Part shown: positions 45,469 through 55,782 of the stretch, piece after piece | How the letters are laid out: every line of letters starts with the position of its first letter | Position numbering within the stretch: position 1 is the first letter of the stretch | Assembly (NCBI RefSeq): GCF_026788005.1 | Contig: NZ_JABEPE010000010.1 | Location: 1-64,000 of the forward strand | Direction: 5' to 3' | From: Alteromonas sp. a30 | GTDB taxonomy: Bacteria > Pseudomonadota > Gammaproteobacteria > Enterobacterales > Alteromonadaceae | Length of the DNA: 64,000 nt | Made by a program: the position numbers and the translations under genes | Notes under the pieces: model-generated | Seen by the model: the letters and a program-made list of their open reading frames with translations, nothing else | What the model was told of the DNA's origin: nothing | Databases searched by the model: none

Positions 45469-47322
45469 TTATTCTCTAAACTGCCTTGCCGTGACGCGTT
45501 TTGCGCGCATCACCAGCATTAACAACAACACAAGGAAAATAGGCGCAATGGCAATGTTTGCGAACTTTAATAAAGAGCCAAGTTTTTCTATATCTTTATC
45601 GAGCTGATGCCTCACATCCCGCAACTCTTTTCGAATGGCAATACGCTCTTTATTAAACTTTTCGATAGCTTGAGTTTGCTCATCTGAAAGCACCAGTCGG
45701 CCATCCTCTGTTTGCTTGGCTTCCAACTCAGACAGTACCGATTCGGTTTCAAACAAACGTTCTTCCAAAATAGCTTCTTGCTCTTGGAATTTCATTTGCG
45801 CTTCGAGCATTAAATCATCTACTTTAGTGAACGGGCGCGAATACGTGCCTCGTCCTCGAATGCTAATTAGAGCGCTGCTTCCCCCCATATTTTCAACCAA
45901 ATTGGTTAACAATGAGCCGTTATCCGCAAACGCTGTATAAATAGTTTGATCAAACAAACGGGACTGGCTCACCCAAAAGTGATCGGCGAGCAAATCGCTA
46001 TCTCCCACTAACACCACGTTGATGTCACCTTGATTGGTATGTTCTGCTAGCTCAGTTTCAGGTGACTCTACAAAAGCCGATGTCGCGGGGCCAGAAAAGC
46101 GTGCTGCCAATGTGCGTGTTTCTGTGTTTTGTGAGAGTAAATCACTTAGATTATTGGGATCTTGCACCGCAGCATATTCTGAGCCTTGCGCTAGGCTTCC
46201 TAGCTCAGATGAATGCATCAACGGCAGCATGGTTAATTGGCTATCCTCACTGAGCATCATCGAAGCAAACGAAGCACCATTAATCACTTCTAAATTGGCC
46301 GAAACCACATCGTTTTGGTCAATCAAATCACGACTTAACCCCAACACGCCTAAGTGCTTCAACGGTCCCATTTGTGTGTTTAATTCCAAACCTGTAGCAG
46401 GGTCTAAAACAATCTGTTCTAAATCAAGATTAATCCCCCACGCCGCTAACATTTGTTCTAGTGCTTGCGCGTCTTCCCCCGCAGAAACATTTGCGCCACT
46501 TGAAGCCATAGGTAGCATTGGGTCGCTCTCATGATGCGGATCGAAAAACGCAACCAACTTGCCACCAGACAACACAAACTGGTCGATGGCATAACGCATT
46601 TCCTCCGAGAGGGAGCGCGGGTGAATCAATAAGAGCACATCCAAGGCTTCAGGTAATTCACTGGCATTAGAAGGTAGCGTTTCCACATCGTAAAGCGACT
46701 GCAATTGACTGTAGAAGTGCCATGGTGGATCAAACTGCCCTGTCATTGGGTTTTGCCCACCAGACACAGAAAGCCCGGAAAGCAACCCTACTTTCACTGG
46801 CTTCGCATTGCTCAACTGATAAATCATTTGGCTAATGTCATATTCTAGAAAGCGTTCTTTTTGTGGATCGAAAAAAGGAATCACTTGCTGGTCATCCAAG
46901 GCATTTCTGGCTGCTAAACCGAAGTAGATAGCGTCATTTTCTGCTGCCAGTGCTGCTCCTGTTAACCCAAAATCGACCGCTTGATCTTCGGCTTCGGAAA
47001 ATGGCTCTGGATCAATCCAATGCAGTTTCAACATACCATCGGAAGCAGATTCGTACTCTTTCAGTAAATTTTCCACTCGAGTGGCGTAGTTTCTAAGTGT
47101 GGTTGCACCTTCGGAGGCTTGCTCCGAAAAGAAAAAGTACAGATGAATAGGTTCGTCGATGTGTTGTAAAATCGACTTACTGCCATCAGAAAGCGAATAA
47201 ACCTGATCTTCCGTTAAATCAACCCGTAGCGGTTGAAACAAACGTTGGCTCAACAACACGGAAACGAAAAATAAGACTGCAAGTAGCAGCATAGCAATTG
47301 GCGTAGAAAAACGTTTATTCAT
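45469..47322 (-). CDS. GldG-family ABC transporter accessory protein
   Basis: 617 residues from ATG 47320-47322, just after the permease stop; the frame to 47370 lies inside the permease gene. N-terminal membrane helix (PIAMLLLAVLFFVSVLLSQRLF), then a large periplasmic ABC_transp_aux/GldG domain (LRVDLTEDQVYSLSDGSKSIL, HIDEPIHLYFFFS, GGKLVAFFDPHHE), a coiled coil near 525-585 and a C-terminal membrane helix (FANIAIAPIFLVLLLMLVMRA). In Bacteroidetes GldG works with GldA/GldF in gliding; in gammaproteobacteria the homologous set has no gliding role and its cargo is unknown. Confidence 0.87.
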   Translation of the reverse strand: MNKRFSTPIAMLLLAVLFFVSVLLSQRLFQPLRVDLTEDQVYSLSDGSKSILQHIDEPIHLYFFFSEQASEGATTLRNYATRVENLLKEYESASDGMLKLHWIDPEPFSEAEDQAVDFGLTGAALAAENDAIYFGLAARNALDDQQVIPFFDPQKERFLEYDISQMIYQLSNAKPVKVGLLSGLSVSGGQNPMTGQFDPPWHFYSQLQSLYDVETLPSNASELPEALDVLLLIHPRSLSEEMRYAIDQFVLSGGKLVAFFDPHHESDPMLPMASSGANVSAGEDAQALEQMLAAWGINLDLEQIVLDPATGLELNTQMGPLKHLGVLGLSRDLIDQNDVVSANLEVINGASFASMMLSEDSQLTMLPLMHSSELGSLAQGSEYAAVQDPNNLSDLLSQNTETRTLAARFSGPATSAFVESPETELAEHTNQGDINVVLVGDSDLLADHFWVSQSRLFDQTIYTAFADNGSLLTNLVENMGGSSALISIRGRGTYSRPFTKVDDLMLEAQMKFQEQEAILEERLFETESVLSELEAKQTEDGRLVLSDEQTQAIEKFNKERIAIRKELRDVRHQLDKDIEKLGSLLKFANIAIAPIFLVLLLMLVMRAKRVTARQFRE

Positions 47323-47329
47323 GAGGTTG

Positions 47330-48064
47330 TTACTCCGCTTTTTTCTGCTCAATAACAAGTAACCCGGCATACAGCCACACGGCTATCACGATGCCAAAAT
47401 ACATCAGATCATTTAAAGCGATAACGCCGCGCGACATGTTTTCAAAATGCGTCATGAAGCTAAAGGCTGCGAGGGTATCTAAGAACCACAAAGGCACCCA
47501 GCCTTTGAAGGCATCGAGCACCACATCTGAGCCACTTAGCACAAATAAAAAGCAGACTACCACCGATAAAATAAAGGCAATCACCTGACTTTTTGTCAGT
47601 GCAGACATGCACACACCAACCGCTAAAAATGCCCCTGCCATCAACCAACTCCCAATATAGGCAGCGATGATAATGCCGTTATCTGGCGCACCAAGGTAGT
47701 TAACGGTTATCCACAACGGAAAAGTTAGAATAAGAGAAAGCCCTAACACCGCCCACGCTGCAAAGAACTTGCCTAACATGGCATGCAGTGTGGAAATCGG
47801 TAAAGTCATGAGCAATTCAATACTGCCGCTTTTGCGTTCTTCCGACCATGTTCGCATTGCCATCGCTGGCACCAAAAACAAGTACAACCACGGATGGAAA
47901 TTAAAGAATGGTAGCAAATCGGCCTGACCGCGCTCGTATAAATGCCCCACGTAAAAGGTAAAAATCCCCGAAAGCACTAAAAAGATGGTGATAAATACAT
48001 AAGCGACGGGGGTTGCGAAAAAACTGGAAAATTCGCGTTTAAACAGGACGCCAACATGATTCAT
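47330..48064 (-). CDS. ABC-2 type permease (GldF-like)
   Basis: 244 residues, six predicted membrane helices (for example AYVFITIFLVLSGIFTFYVG and VIAFILSVVVCFLFVLSG). The segment RTWSEERKSGSIELLMTLPIS (about 73-93) is the typical ABC-2/GldF coupling motif. It overlaps the ATPase gene by four bases, so the two are translated together. Membrane channel of the exporter. Confidence 0.9.
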   Translation of the reverse strand: MNHVGVLFKREFSSFFATPVAYVFITIFLVLSGIFTFYVGHLYERGQADLLPFFNFHPWLYLFLVPAMAMRTWSEERKSGSIELLMTLPISTLHAMLGKFFAAWAVLGLSLILTFPLWITVNYLGAPDNGIIIAAYIGSWLMAGAFLAVGVCMSALTKSQVIAFILSVVVCFLFVLSGSDVVLDAFKGWVPLWFLDTLAAFSFMTHFENMSRGVIALNDLMYFGIVIAVWLYAGLLVIEQKKAE

Positions 48065-49002
48065 GATAAGTTTGCCTCCTCGGTTAATTCTCTGAATACG
48101 TCGTCTAATCGGCCTTGCTCAACATACATGGATTTTGCTGTTAGCCCCTGAGATTGCAGCGCAGCAGAGGCTTGCTCTAATAAACCTGTCCCTAATTGAT
48201 CTTCGGCATTCTCTGGAATAAGAGTAACGGCACAATTTACCTCATCAACTTCAACCGACTTTACTCCTTTGAGCGCCGAAAAAACCTCTACCGCTGGCAA
48301 ATCGTCAAACAGAATATTTACCGCTTGATGATATTTGGATTTCGCCTGCAACGCTTGCGGTGAGCTATCGAACAGCATTTTTCCGCTAGCAATTATCATG
48401 GCGCGATTACACACGGCGGTCACTTCTTCGAGAATATGCGTGGAAATGATAACAATTTTATCTTTCGATAAGTTTTGGATAAGTTTTCGAACTTGATGTT
48501 TTTGATTTGGATCCAAGCCATCTGTTGGTTCATCAAGAATAAGAATATCGGGATCGTGCAGCAGCGCTTGAGCTAGCCCAACGCGTCGCTTAAAGCCTTT
48601 GGATAAATTCTCAATGGGCTTATCCAACACGGCTTCTAAATCAACAAGCTCAATCACTTTATTGACCCGAGCCCGCTTGTGCTTACCCGTTAAACCGCGA
48701 ACATCAGCAATAAAGTTCAACATCTGAATAGGCGTCATATCACCATAAGATGGCGCCCCTTCTGGCAAATAGCCAATGCGTTTTTGAATGGCCTGTCGAG
48801 AGGTATCAATCGCCATATTGGCAATGCGAATCTCGCCACTATCCGGTTCTAAAAACCCGGTTAACATTTTCATTGTGGTAGATTTACCCGCCCCGTTTGG
48901 CCCAAGAAACCCAACCACATCACCTGAATGAATTTGAAAAGATAAATTATCAACGGCAACAAAATCGCCGAAAGTTTTTCTAATATTAGTTGCTGTGATC
49001 AT
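48061..49002 (-). CDS. ABC transporter ATPase (GldA-like)
   Basis: 313 residues from ATG 49000-49002, which has GGGGA seven bases upstream; the ATG at 49014 has none. Walker A GPNGAGKST (34-42), signature LSKGFKRRVGLAQAL (ABC signature as LSKGF), Walker B ILILDEPTDGLDP, and a C-terminal extension typical of ABC-2 exporters. First gene of a four-gene export set with permease, GldG-like and DUF4340 proteins. Confidence 0.92.
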   Translation of the reverse strand: MITATNIRKTFGDFVAVDNLSFQIHSGDVVGFLGPNGAGKSTTMKMLTGFLEPDSGEIRIANMAIDTSRQAIQKRIGYLPEGAPSYGDMTPIQMLNFIADVRGLTGKHKRARVNKVIELVDLEAVLDKPIENLSKGFKRRVGLAQALLHDPDILILDEPTDGLDPNQKHQVRKLIQNLSKDKIVIISTHILEEVTAVCNRAMIIASGKMLFDSSPQALQAKSKYHQAVNILFDDLPAVEVFSALKGVKSVEVDEVNCAVTLIPENAEDQLGTGLLEQASAALQSQGLTAKSMYVEQGRLDDVFRELTEEANLS

Positions 49003-49142
49003 GTTAATCCCCATATGATCAAAGGAAGGACATAAAATCGCTGAAAATATGGCGCTGACAATCCAGATTTCAAGTGATTAATTTGAAGTAACTTTCTTCC
49101 AACTTGTAACGATTTTTAACAGAGCTGACGCGAGGTCATGGT

Positions 49143-49835
49143 ATGGAATTAACGCCAATTGCTTATATTAGCACTCCGTATAAAGAAAAGTTTGCTATTC
49201 CTCGCCAACCGGGATTAGCCCCGGCAGTGAAAGGCAAAATCACCATGCAGCCAGACTTCAACGACATCAATGCTTTTCGAGGGTTAGAAGGGTTTAGTCA
49301 CATTTGGTTAATTTTTCAATTTCATCAAGTTCCTGACAATAAATGGACGCCATTAGTTCGCCCTCCAAGACTCGGTGGGAACAAGAAAAAAGGCGTATTT
49401 GCCACGCGCAGCACACATCGCCCCAACAATTTAGGCATGTCGGTGGTACGTTTAGAATCCATTTCTCACGACAATGGGCAAGTGTGTATTGAAGTCTCAG
49501 GGATGGATTTACTTGATGGCACGCCTATTTTCGATATTAAACCTTATATTCAATATGTAGATAGCTTACCAACTGCCCAAAGCGACTTCGCTCAACAGCC
49601 GCCTATGCAATTGGCCGTGGAATTTTCTGAACAAGCACAACGAGCGCTAGCGCGACACAGCGAACACTATCCTGACTTGGAACAAGAGCTAACACAGATT
49701 TTATCTTTTAATCCCTGCCCCGCTTATCAGCAAGACAAGGATGAACAGCGTATTTACGGTGTGCGATTATATGACTTCAACGTCAAATGGCGTCTTTGTG
49801 GTCATATTGAAGTGTGCGATATTGAAACCGTGTAG
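49143..49835 (+). CDS. trmO: TrmO tRNA m6t6A37 methyltransferase (TsaA/VirR-like)
   Basis: 230 residues. Single-sheeted beta-barrel SAM methyltransferase of the UPF0066 family: IGY-type start (PIAYISTPYKEKFAIPRQPGL), GFSHIWLIFQFH (50-61), GVFATRSTHRPNNLGMSVVRL (about 85-105) and DLLDGTPIFDIKPYI. It adds a methyl group to t6A37 of tRNA-Thr(GGU) in E. coli. Has the longer C-terminal extension (HPYPDL...YGVRLYDFNVKWR) seen in gammaproteobacteria. Divergent from the ABC exporter genes. Confidence 0.92.
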   Translation: MELTPIAYISTPYKEKFAIPRQPGLAPAVKGKITMQPDFNDINAFRGLEGFSHIWLIFQFHQVPDNKWTPLVRPPRLGGNKKKGVFATRSTHRPNNLGMSVVRLESISHDNGQVCIEVSGMDLLDGTPIFDIKPYIQYVDSLPTAQSDFAQQPPMQLAVEFSEQAQRALARHSEHYPDLEQELTQILSFNPCPAYQQDKDEQRIYGVRLYDFNVKWRLCGHIEVCDIETV

Positions 49836-49850
49836 GCTCACTAGACTCAT

Positions 49851-49877
49851 ATAAAAAAGGCCCCAAACAGGAGCCTC
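49851..49877 (-). terminator. Terminator of the met operon
   Basis: Six-bp stem with one G-U pair (minus strand GGCTCC/GGGGCC), five-base loop and a six-T run. It lies between the converging trmO and methionine synthase genes. Confidence 0.75.
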
Positions 49878-49930
49878 CAGACGTCACTCAATAAAAATAA
49901 GTGGGCTAAAAACCGCTTTAGATAATCGAC

Positions 49931-52555
49931 TTAAAAACCAATATTGGGAGCAAGCCATTTTTCTGCTTCCTGCAACGACCAGCCTTTACGTTGTGCATAA
50001 TCTTCCAGTTGATCTCGCTGGATTTGCGCCACCGCAAAATAACGCGAATCAGGATGCGAGAAATACCAACCTGAGACCGACGCACCGGGCCACATAGCAT
50101 AACTTTCTGTTAACTTTATACCTGTTCTAGCCTCTGCCTCTAACAAATCCCAAATCACTTGCTTTTCGGTATGTTCTGGACACGCTGCATAACCGGGTGC
50201 AGGGCGAATACCTTGGTACATTTCGCGAATGAGCTTTTCGTTGTCTAAGCCTTCATCCTCAGCAAATCCCCAGAAGACTTTACGTACTTGTTGATGCAGA
50301 TATTCTGCAAACGCTTCTGCTAAACGGTCACATACAGCTTTCACCATAATATTGTTGTAATCATCGTGCTCAGCTTCAAAAGCCTTCGCTAAAGCATCTT
50401 CTTCAACCCCCGCAGTCACCGCAAACATGCCAATGTAATCTTGTTTATCGCTATCCACTGGCGCAATAAAATCACTCAGGCAGTTATTCGCGCCTTTGGG
50501 CTTTTGTGATTGCTGGCGCAAATGATGGCTAGTTGCCAATACTTCTTTTCGCGTTTCATCTGAATAGATTTGGATGTCATCTTGCTGGGCATTGGCAGGA
50601 AACAGGCCGATAACGCCTTTCGGGTGTAAAGAATCTTGCGCGATTAACGATTTCAACATGGCGTTGGCATCGGAAAAAAGCTTTTTCGCTTCTTCACCCA
50701 CTACGTCATCTTCAAGAATACGGGGATACTTACCCGCCAGAGACCATGTCATGAAGAATGGTGTCCAGTCGATGTAGTCCACCAAGGTTTCAATAGAAAC
50801 CTCCACCTCCTGAACGCCCAACTGCTTGGGTACAGGCGGCTGATAGTTGGCCCAATCAATTGGAGCGGCATTGGCTCGAGCTGCTTCTAGGCTAATAGGC
50901 TTACTTTTCGGACGCTTACGCGCATGTTGCTCACGCACGACTACATATTCATCACGAACCTGTTGTGCAAACTCTATTTTCGCGGTTGGTGACATGAGCT
51001 TCTGACACACACCTACCGCTCGAGAGGCATTAGGCACATAAACGGTTGCACCTTCATAGTTTTCTTCAATTTTGACTGCGGTATGAGCTTTAGATGTCGT
51101 TGCACCACCAATAAGCAGAGGGACATCCATGCCTAAACGCTGCATTTCTTTTGCCACGTACACCATTTCGTCCAACGACGGTGTGATAAGCCCTGACAAC
51201 CCAATCATATCGACATTTTCTTCTTGTGCCTTTTGCAAAATATTGGCACAGGGCACCATTACACCCATATCGATAATTTCGAAGTTATTACATTGCAGCA
51301 CTACGCCCACAATGTTTTTGCCAATATCGTGAACATCACCTTTTACGGTTGCTAACAAGATTTTGCCATTACTGCTGCCTGCAGCTTTACCTCTTTCGAT
51401 ATATGGCTCCAAGTACGCCACTGACTTTTTCATGACTCGCGCCGACTTCACCACTTGTGGCAGAAACATTTTGCCTTCGCCGAATAAATCGCCAACCACA
51501 TTCATGCCGTCCATTAACGGACCTTCAATAACATGCAACGGCTTTTCGGCTTCTAAACGAGCCGCTTCGGTGTCTTCTTCAATATAATCGGTGATACCTT
51601 TTACCAACGCATGCTCTAGCCTTTTACTAACCGGCCACGAGCGCCACTCTAAATTTTCTTTAACTTCTTCTCGTTTACCACCTTGATACTTAGGCGCAAT
51701 CTCTAATAACCGATCGGTCGCTCCATCGTCTTTATTCAAAATAACGTCTTCTACGGCCTGGCGTAACTCTAGTGGAATATCATCGTAAACCGCTAACTGA
51801 CCGGCGTTAACAATCGCCATATCCATGCCTGCTCGAATGGCATAATACAAAAACACTGAGTGCATCGCCTCGCGCACGGGATTATTGCCGCGAAACGAGA
51901 AAGAGATATTCGATAGTCCACCGGAAATATGTGCGTGCGGTAAATGCGCTTTAATTCTGCGCGTGGCTTCTATGAAGTCGACCGCGTAATTGTTGTGCTC
52001 TTCAATGCCAGTGGCCACCGCAAAAATATTCGGATCGAAAATAATGTCTTCTGGTGGAAAACCCAGTTCATCAACCAAAATACGGTAAGAGCGTTGGCAA
52101 ATTTCAAACTTGCGGTCTTCGGTATCGGCTTGCCCCGTTTCATCGAAGGCCATCACCACCGCCGCCGCACCATAACGGCGAATTAATTTTGCCTGATGCT
52201 TGAACTGAGCTTCACCTTCTTTGAGTGAAATGGAATTGACAATGGCCTTGCCTTGAACGCAACGTAACCCGGCTTCAATCACGCTCCATTTAGAGGAGTC
52301 GATCATGATGGGTACGCGGGCGATATCGGGTTCGGAAGCAATGAGGTTCATAAAACGCGTCATCGCCGCTTCGGAATCCAACATGGCTTCGTCCATGTTG
52401 ATGTCAATAACTTGCGCGCCGTTTTCAACTTGCTGACGAGCGACATCCAAAGCCGTTTCGTAATCCTCTTCAAGGATCAATCGTTTAAATTTGGCAGAAC
52501 CAGTAACATTAGTACGTTCACCAATGTTGATGAATGAGGAAGATGCGTTAACCAT
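49931..52555 (-). CDS. metH: Methionine synthase, folate/cobalamin/activation half
   Basis: 874 residues covering the second to fourth modules of MetH. Pterin-binding domain ([16 protein letters not shown] at 8-23, [22 protein letters not shown] about 209-230), cobalamin cap and B12 domain with [15 protein letters not shown] (His409 is the lower cobalt ligand), [13 protein letters not shown], and the AdoMet activation domain ([17 protein letters not shown] near 775). It transfers methyl from methyl-THF to homocysteine via cobalamin, but here lacks the homocysteine domain, which is the next gene upstream. ATG preceded by GAGA. Confidence 0.95.
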   Translation of the reverse strand: MVNASSSFINIGERTNVTGSAKFKRLILEEDYETALDVARQQVENGAQVIDINMDEAMLDSEAAMTRFMNLIASEPDIARVPIMIDSSKWSVIEAGLRCVQGKAIVNSISLKEGEAQFKHQAKLIRRYGAAAVVMAFDETGQADTEDRKFEICQRSYRILVDELGFPPEDIIFDPNIFAVATGIEEHNNYAVDFIEATRRIKAHLPHAHISGGLSNISFSFRGNNPVREAMHSVFLYYAIRAGMDMAIVNAGQLAVYDDIPLELRQAVEDVILNKDDGATDRLLEIAPKYQGGKREEVKENLEWRSWPVSKRLEHALVKGITDYIEEDTEAARLEAEKPLHVIEGPLMDGMNVVGDLFGEGKMFLPQVVKSARVMKKSVAYLEPYIERGKAAGSSNGKILLATVKGDVHDIGKNIVGVVLQCNNFEIIDMGVMVPCANILQKAQEENVDMIGLSGLITPSLDEMVYVAKEMQRLGMDVPLLIGGATTSKAHTAVKIEENYEGATVYVPNASRAVGVCQKLMSPTAKIEFAQQVRDEYVVVREQHARKRPKSKPISLEAARANAAPIDWANYQPPVPKQLGVQEVEVSIETLVDYIDWTPFFMTWSLAGKYPRILEDDVVGEEAKKLFSDANAMLKSLIAQDSLHPKGVIGLFPANAQQDDIQIYSDETRKEVLATSHHLRQQSQKPKGANNCLSDFIAPVDSDKQDYIGMFAVTAGVEEDALAKAFEAEHDDYNNIMVKAVCDRLAEAFAEYLHQQVRKVFWGFAEDEGLDNEKLIREMYQGIRPAPGYAACPEHTEKQVIWDLLEAEARTGIKLTESYAMWPGASVSGWYFSHPDSRYFAVAQIQRDQLEDYAQRKGWSLQEAEKWLAPNIGF

Positions 52556-52576
52556 AAATTCTCAATCCGTTAGCAA

Positions 52577-53632
52577 TTAGTGAACAAAGGGCTCAAGGCC
52601 GGATAAACGAAGCTTAACTTCTTGCTTGACAAGCGGTCGTGGAGCACACCGAGCAACCTTTTCGCCAATCGCTTTAATATGCTCGGGAGTTGAGCCACAA
52701 CAGCCTCCCACTAAATTCACTAATCCCGCTTCAGCCCATTCACCAATTTGTTGCGCCATTTCTTCTGGGGTTAAATCGTATTCCCCAAATTCATTTGGTA
52801 AACCTGCGTTGGGATAGGCAGAGACGTAACTTTCACTAATATTCGAGATGTCTTGTACATATTGGCGCAAAAGGTCTGGCCCTAAGGCACAATTCAACCC
52901 AAAGGTAATAGGTTGGGCATGACGCATGGAATTGTAAAACGCTTCTGCGGTTTGACCCGATAATGTTCTGCCGGAGGCATCGGTAATCGTGCCAGAAATC
53001 ATCACTGGCAAACGTGTATCTAATTCTTCAAATACTTGCTCAACTGCGAAAATAGCGGCTTTCGCATTCAAGGTATCGAAAATGGTTTCTATTAATAGTA
53101 AATCCACGCCCCCTTCAATCAAGCCTTTTGTTGCTTCGGCGTAAGCCTCAACCAATTGCTCAAAATTAACGTTGCGTTTACCCGGGTCATTAACATCTGG
53201 AGAAATGGAAGCGGTACGATTTGTTGGGCCTAACGCACCTGCGACAAAACGGGGTTTGTCAGGGGTTTTCTGGGTGAACTCATCCGCAGCAGCGCGAGCA
53301 ATGCGCGCAGACTCAACATTCAACTCATAAGACAGCGATTGCATATCGTAATCGGCCATTGAAATTCGATTGGCATTAAATGTATTGGTTTCTAACACAT
53401 CCGACCCTGCCTCAAGAAACGCCTCATGAATAGCTTTAATGATGTGAGGCTGAGTTAAGGACAACAGGTCGTTATTACCTTTCAAGTCCGAAGGCCAATC
53501 TTTAAAGCGCTCGCCGCGATAATCTTCTTCAGTCAGGTTATATCCCTGAATCATGGTTCCCATGCCACCATCCAACAACAATATCCGTTTGGATAGTTGT
53601 CGTCGAAATAAATCAGCAGTGCTATCAGTCAA
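52577..53632 (-). CDS. metH: Methionine synthase, homocysteine-binding half
   Basis: 351 residues equal to the N-terminal module of MetH. Starts [15 protein letters not shown]; zinc ligands Cys248 (GLNCAL) and Cys311-Cys312 ([10 protein letters not shown]), positions matching E. coli Cys247, 310 and 311. Binds and activates homocysteine. It ends [10 protein letters not shown] where single-chain MetH continues through a linker into the folate domain. Two in-frame stops (TAA, TGA) lie before the next gene's ATG, in the same frame, so this is a clean gene split and not a frameshift. Follows metA by 38 bases. Confidence 0.95.
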   Translation of the reverse strand: MTDSTADLFRRQLSKRILLLDGGMGTMIQGYNLTEEDYRGERFKDWPSDLKGNNDLLSLTQPHIIKAIHEAFLEAGSDVLETNTFNANRISMADYDMQSLSYELNVESARIARAAADEFTQKTPDKPRFVAGALGPTNRTASISPDVNDPGKRNVNFEQLVEAYAEATKGLIEGGVDLLLIETIFDTLNAKAAIFAVEQVFEELDTRLPVMISGTITDASGRTLSGQTAEAFYNSMRHAQPITFGLNCALGPDLLRQYVQDISNISESYVSAYPNAGLPNEFGEYDLTPEEMAQQIGEWAEAGLVNLVGGCCGSTPEHIKAIGEKVARCAPRPLVKQEVKLRLSGLEPFVH

Positions 53633-53670
53633 GGTATGTCTCCAAAATCATGTGTTTTAATTTACCGCTA

Positions 53671-54600
53671 CTACAGATCGTTAGCAGACAACTCCTTCAA
53701 ATCATAAGGCGTGGTTTGATAAACATAGTAATTCAGCCAATTGGTGAATAATAACGTACCATGTGAACGCCAAGTCATTTGAAGGCCAAGCTCGGGGTTA
53801 TCTTGTTTAAAATAATGCTTGGGTTTTGACACCCGAGTGCCATTGCTTAAATCCCTATAATACTCATCCCGTAAAGTACGAAGATCATACTCTGGATGCC
53901 CTGTAAGAAAGACGATACGTTTATCTTCAGAGGCAATTATATACGCCCCAACTTCTTCTGAGCCAGCCAATACGTGCAAGTCACTCACACCTTCATATTG
54001 TGTTGTTGCAATATGTCCGTATCGAGAATGAGGCGCCCAGAAAAAAGGGTCAAAACCACGCACTAACTCATCTAAAGGGCGATACACTTCATGTTCAAAA
54101 ACACCAAACAACTTTTCATCTCTGAATTTTCGCTGCACATTAAAATGGTGATACATGGCTGCATGTGCCGCCCAACATAAATACAAAGTGGATTGCACAT
54201 GGCTGGTCGCCCAATCCATGACTTGTGTAATCTGCTGCCAATACGCTATTTCTTCATATGGCAAGTGTGCGACTGGCGCACCAGTGATAATAAGCCCATC
54301 GTAGCGTTTATGCTGAACATCCTGAAAGTCGTGATAAAACATATCTAAATGTTGCTTCGGCGTATGCTTCGACTCACGACCGTCAATCCGAATCAAATCA
54401 ATATTAATTTGCAATGGAGTATTGGATAACAACCGACATAACTGTGATTCTGTTTGAATTTTATTCGGCATCAAATTCAAAATTCCGACTTCTAACGGAC
54501 GAATATCCTGACGTTGTGCAACTTCGTCATTCATCACAAAGATATTCTCTTTTAACAAAATATCTTGTGCGGGAAGTTCAGATGGAATTCGAATCGGCAT
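53671..54600 (-). CDS. metA: Homoserine O-succinyltransferase (MetA)
   Basis: 309 residues from ATG 54598-54600, identical in length to the E. coli enzyme; the frame to 54654 adds a hydrophobic leader without support. AGG lies seven bases upstream. Catalytic Cys142 (LYLCWAAHAAM), His235 and Glu237 (GHPEYD). N-terminus MPIRIPSELPAQDIL is typical. First committed step of methionine synthesis; acyl donor (succinyl or acetyl) depends on a residue that was not checked. Lies downstream of a tandem MetJ operator. Confidence 0.96.
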   Translation of the reverse strand: MPIRIPSELPAQDILLKENIFVMNDEVAQRQDIRPLEVGILNLMPNKIQTESQLCRLLSNTPLQINIDLIRIDGRESKHTPKQHLDMFYHDFQDVQHKRYDGLIITGAPVAHLPYEEIAYWQQITQVMDWATSHVQSTLYLCWAAHAAMYHHFNVQRKFRDEKLFGVFEHEVYRPLDELVRGFDPFFWAPHSRYGHIATTQYEGVSDLHVLAGSEEVGAYIIASEDKRIVFLTGHPEYDLRTLRDEYYRDLSNGTRVSKPKHYFKQDNPELGLQMTWRSHGTLLFTNWLNYYVYQTTPYDLKELSANDL

Positions 54601-54718
54601 AGTTAAACCTGCATAACTAATTATGAACACTAAAATAAAAGCCAAGTGCAGCACCTATGAGCTTACTTTGCCTTAATGACAGACGGTAAAGTGCTCTCAA
54701 CCCTATACCGAACAAAGT

Positions 54719-54742
54719 TAACATCTTTCCATCTAGACGTCT
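54719..54742 (-). promoter_or_regulatory. Tandem MetJ operator (met boxes)
   Basis: Three consecutive 8-base units: TAACATCT, TTCCATCT and AGACGTCT. The last is a perfect met box; the others share 5 and 4 of 8 positions in phase. MetJ binds two or more adjacent boxes. The site is about 120 bases upstream of metA and 125 bases before the divergent MOSC gene. Confidence 0.75.
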
Positions 54743-54867
54743 ATATGGGCAAAGTGAATAATCATGACTTTCGCTGGATCTATGTAATGCAGCCGCTAAG
54801 ATACGGGTCCACTCATCGATATAGCCGTTTAACTATAGCAACTAGGCAAAACCTATCAGGAAATAAG

Positions 54868-55725
54868 ATGCAAGCGACGATCTGCAAACTCCATGTTTAT
54901 CCCGTAAAATCACTACAAGGCATTGAAGTAAAAGAGGTTACTTGTTGGGAAACAGGGTTCGAACTCGATAGAGAATGGGTCATTGTAGACGACAAAAATT
55001 TGTTCGTAACCCAAAGGCAACTGCCCAAAATGGCAAGTATTCGCACCGCATTGACGGAAAATAGCTTGGTACTTTCCCATCCTGACCATGAGTCCTTGCA
55101 TGTCCCCCTAACACGCGAACATTTAAATGAAGATGAGCAAGTCACCTTTACTATCTGGAAAGATGAAGCCCAAGGTGTTGATGAAGGCAAAGCTGCCAGA
55201 ACTTGGTTGAATGACGTATTCGGCGAGTACCGTGGTGGAGGTCTACGTTTACTGCGTTTTTCAAAAAGTTATCGCCGTGATGTGCGTGAGAAATACTCCA
55301 CGCATCCGCAAGCTCAACTGAAGTTTGCTGATGCATGCCCTTACTTAATTGTCAGTCACGACTCACTCGAGGCACTCAATTCAGTGTTAAGCAACTCGGG
55401 TCAACATGAAGTCCCTATTGATCGGTTCAGAGGCAATATTGAAATCTCTGGTGCAGCGGCATGGCAAGAGTTTCAGGCGGAAGAACTGCAAATTAATGAC
55501 GTGATATTAAAAAGCATCGGCCCATGTATGCGTTGCCCTATGATCGGTATGAATCAACAAACCGGCGAGGTGATTGACCCAGGACAGCCATTTAAAACCT
55601 TGATGGCACTCGCTATACCAGAAGGAAAAGACGGTGCGTTCTTTGGTATACACGCCAGCTTCTTAACAGGTGAAGGTAAACGTATAAAAGTGGGTGATAC
55701 TCTACATATACAGCCTAAACGATAA
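54868..55725 (+). CDS. MOSC-domain molybdenum cofactor-related protein
   Basis: 285 residues from ATG 54868 with AGGAAA six bases upstream; the frame back to 54676 runs through the MetJ operator and was rejected. MOSC_N beta-barrel (ICKLHVYPVKSLQGIEVKE, about 4-22) and MOSC domain (RFRGNIEISGAAAWQEFQ, GPCMRCPMIGMN with two Cys near 232-235). Resembles YcbX/mARC proteins, which carry Moco and reduce N-hydroxylated bases. No C-terminal 2Fe-2S ferredoxin domain, unlike YcbX of E. coli, so the electron donor is separate. Confidence 0.85.
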   Translation: MQATICKLHVYPVKSLQGIEVKEVTCWETGFELDREWVIVDDKNLFVTQRQLPKMASIRTALTENSLVLSHPDHESLHVPLTREHLNEDEQVTFTIWKDEAQGVDEGKAARTWLNDVFGEYRGGGLRLLRFSKSYRRDVREKYSTHPQAQLKFADACPYLIVSHDSLEALNSVLSNSGQHEVPIDRFRGNIEISGAAAWQEFQAEELQINDVILKSIGPCMRCPMIGMNQQTGEVIDPGQPFKTLMALAIPEGKDGAFFGIHASFLTGEGKRIKVGDTLHIQPKR

Positions 55726-55782
55726 AGCCATTGCATAGTTCTAATAATGGGATAGAATCTTTTTTGAACAGCAATTGGGTTC

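Noticed and set aside
52556-52576. Frameshift or single nonsense mutation breaking metH
   Set aside because: Frame is conserved, two separate stops are present and the second gene has its own ribosome site, so a genuine split is more likely.
54676-54867. 64-residue N-terminal extension of the MOSC protein
   Set aside because: It would run through the MetJ operator; a good ribosome site precedes the internal ATG at 54868 and the domain begins there.
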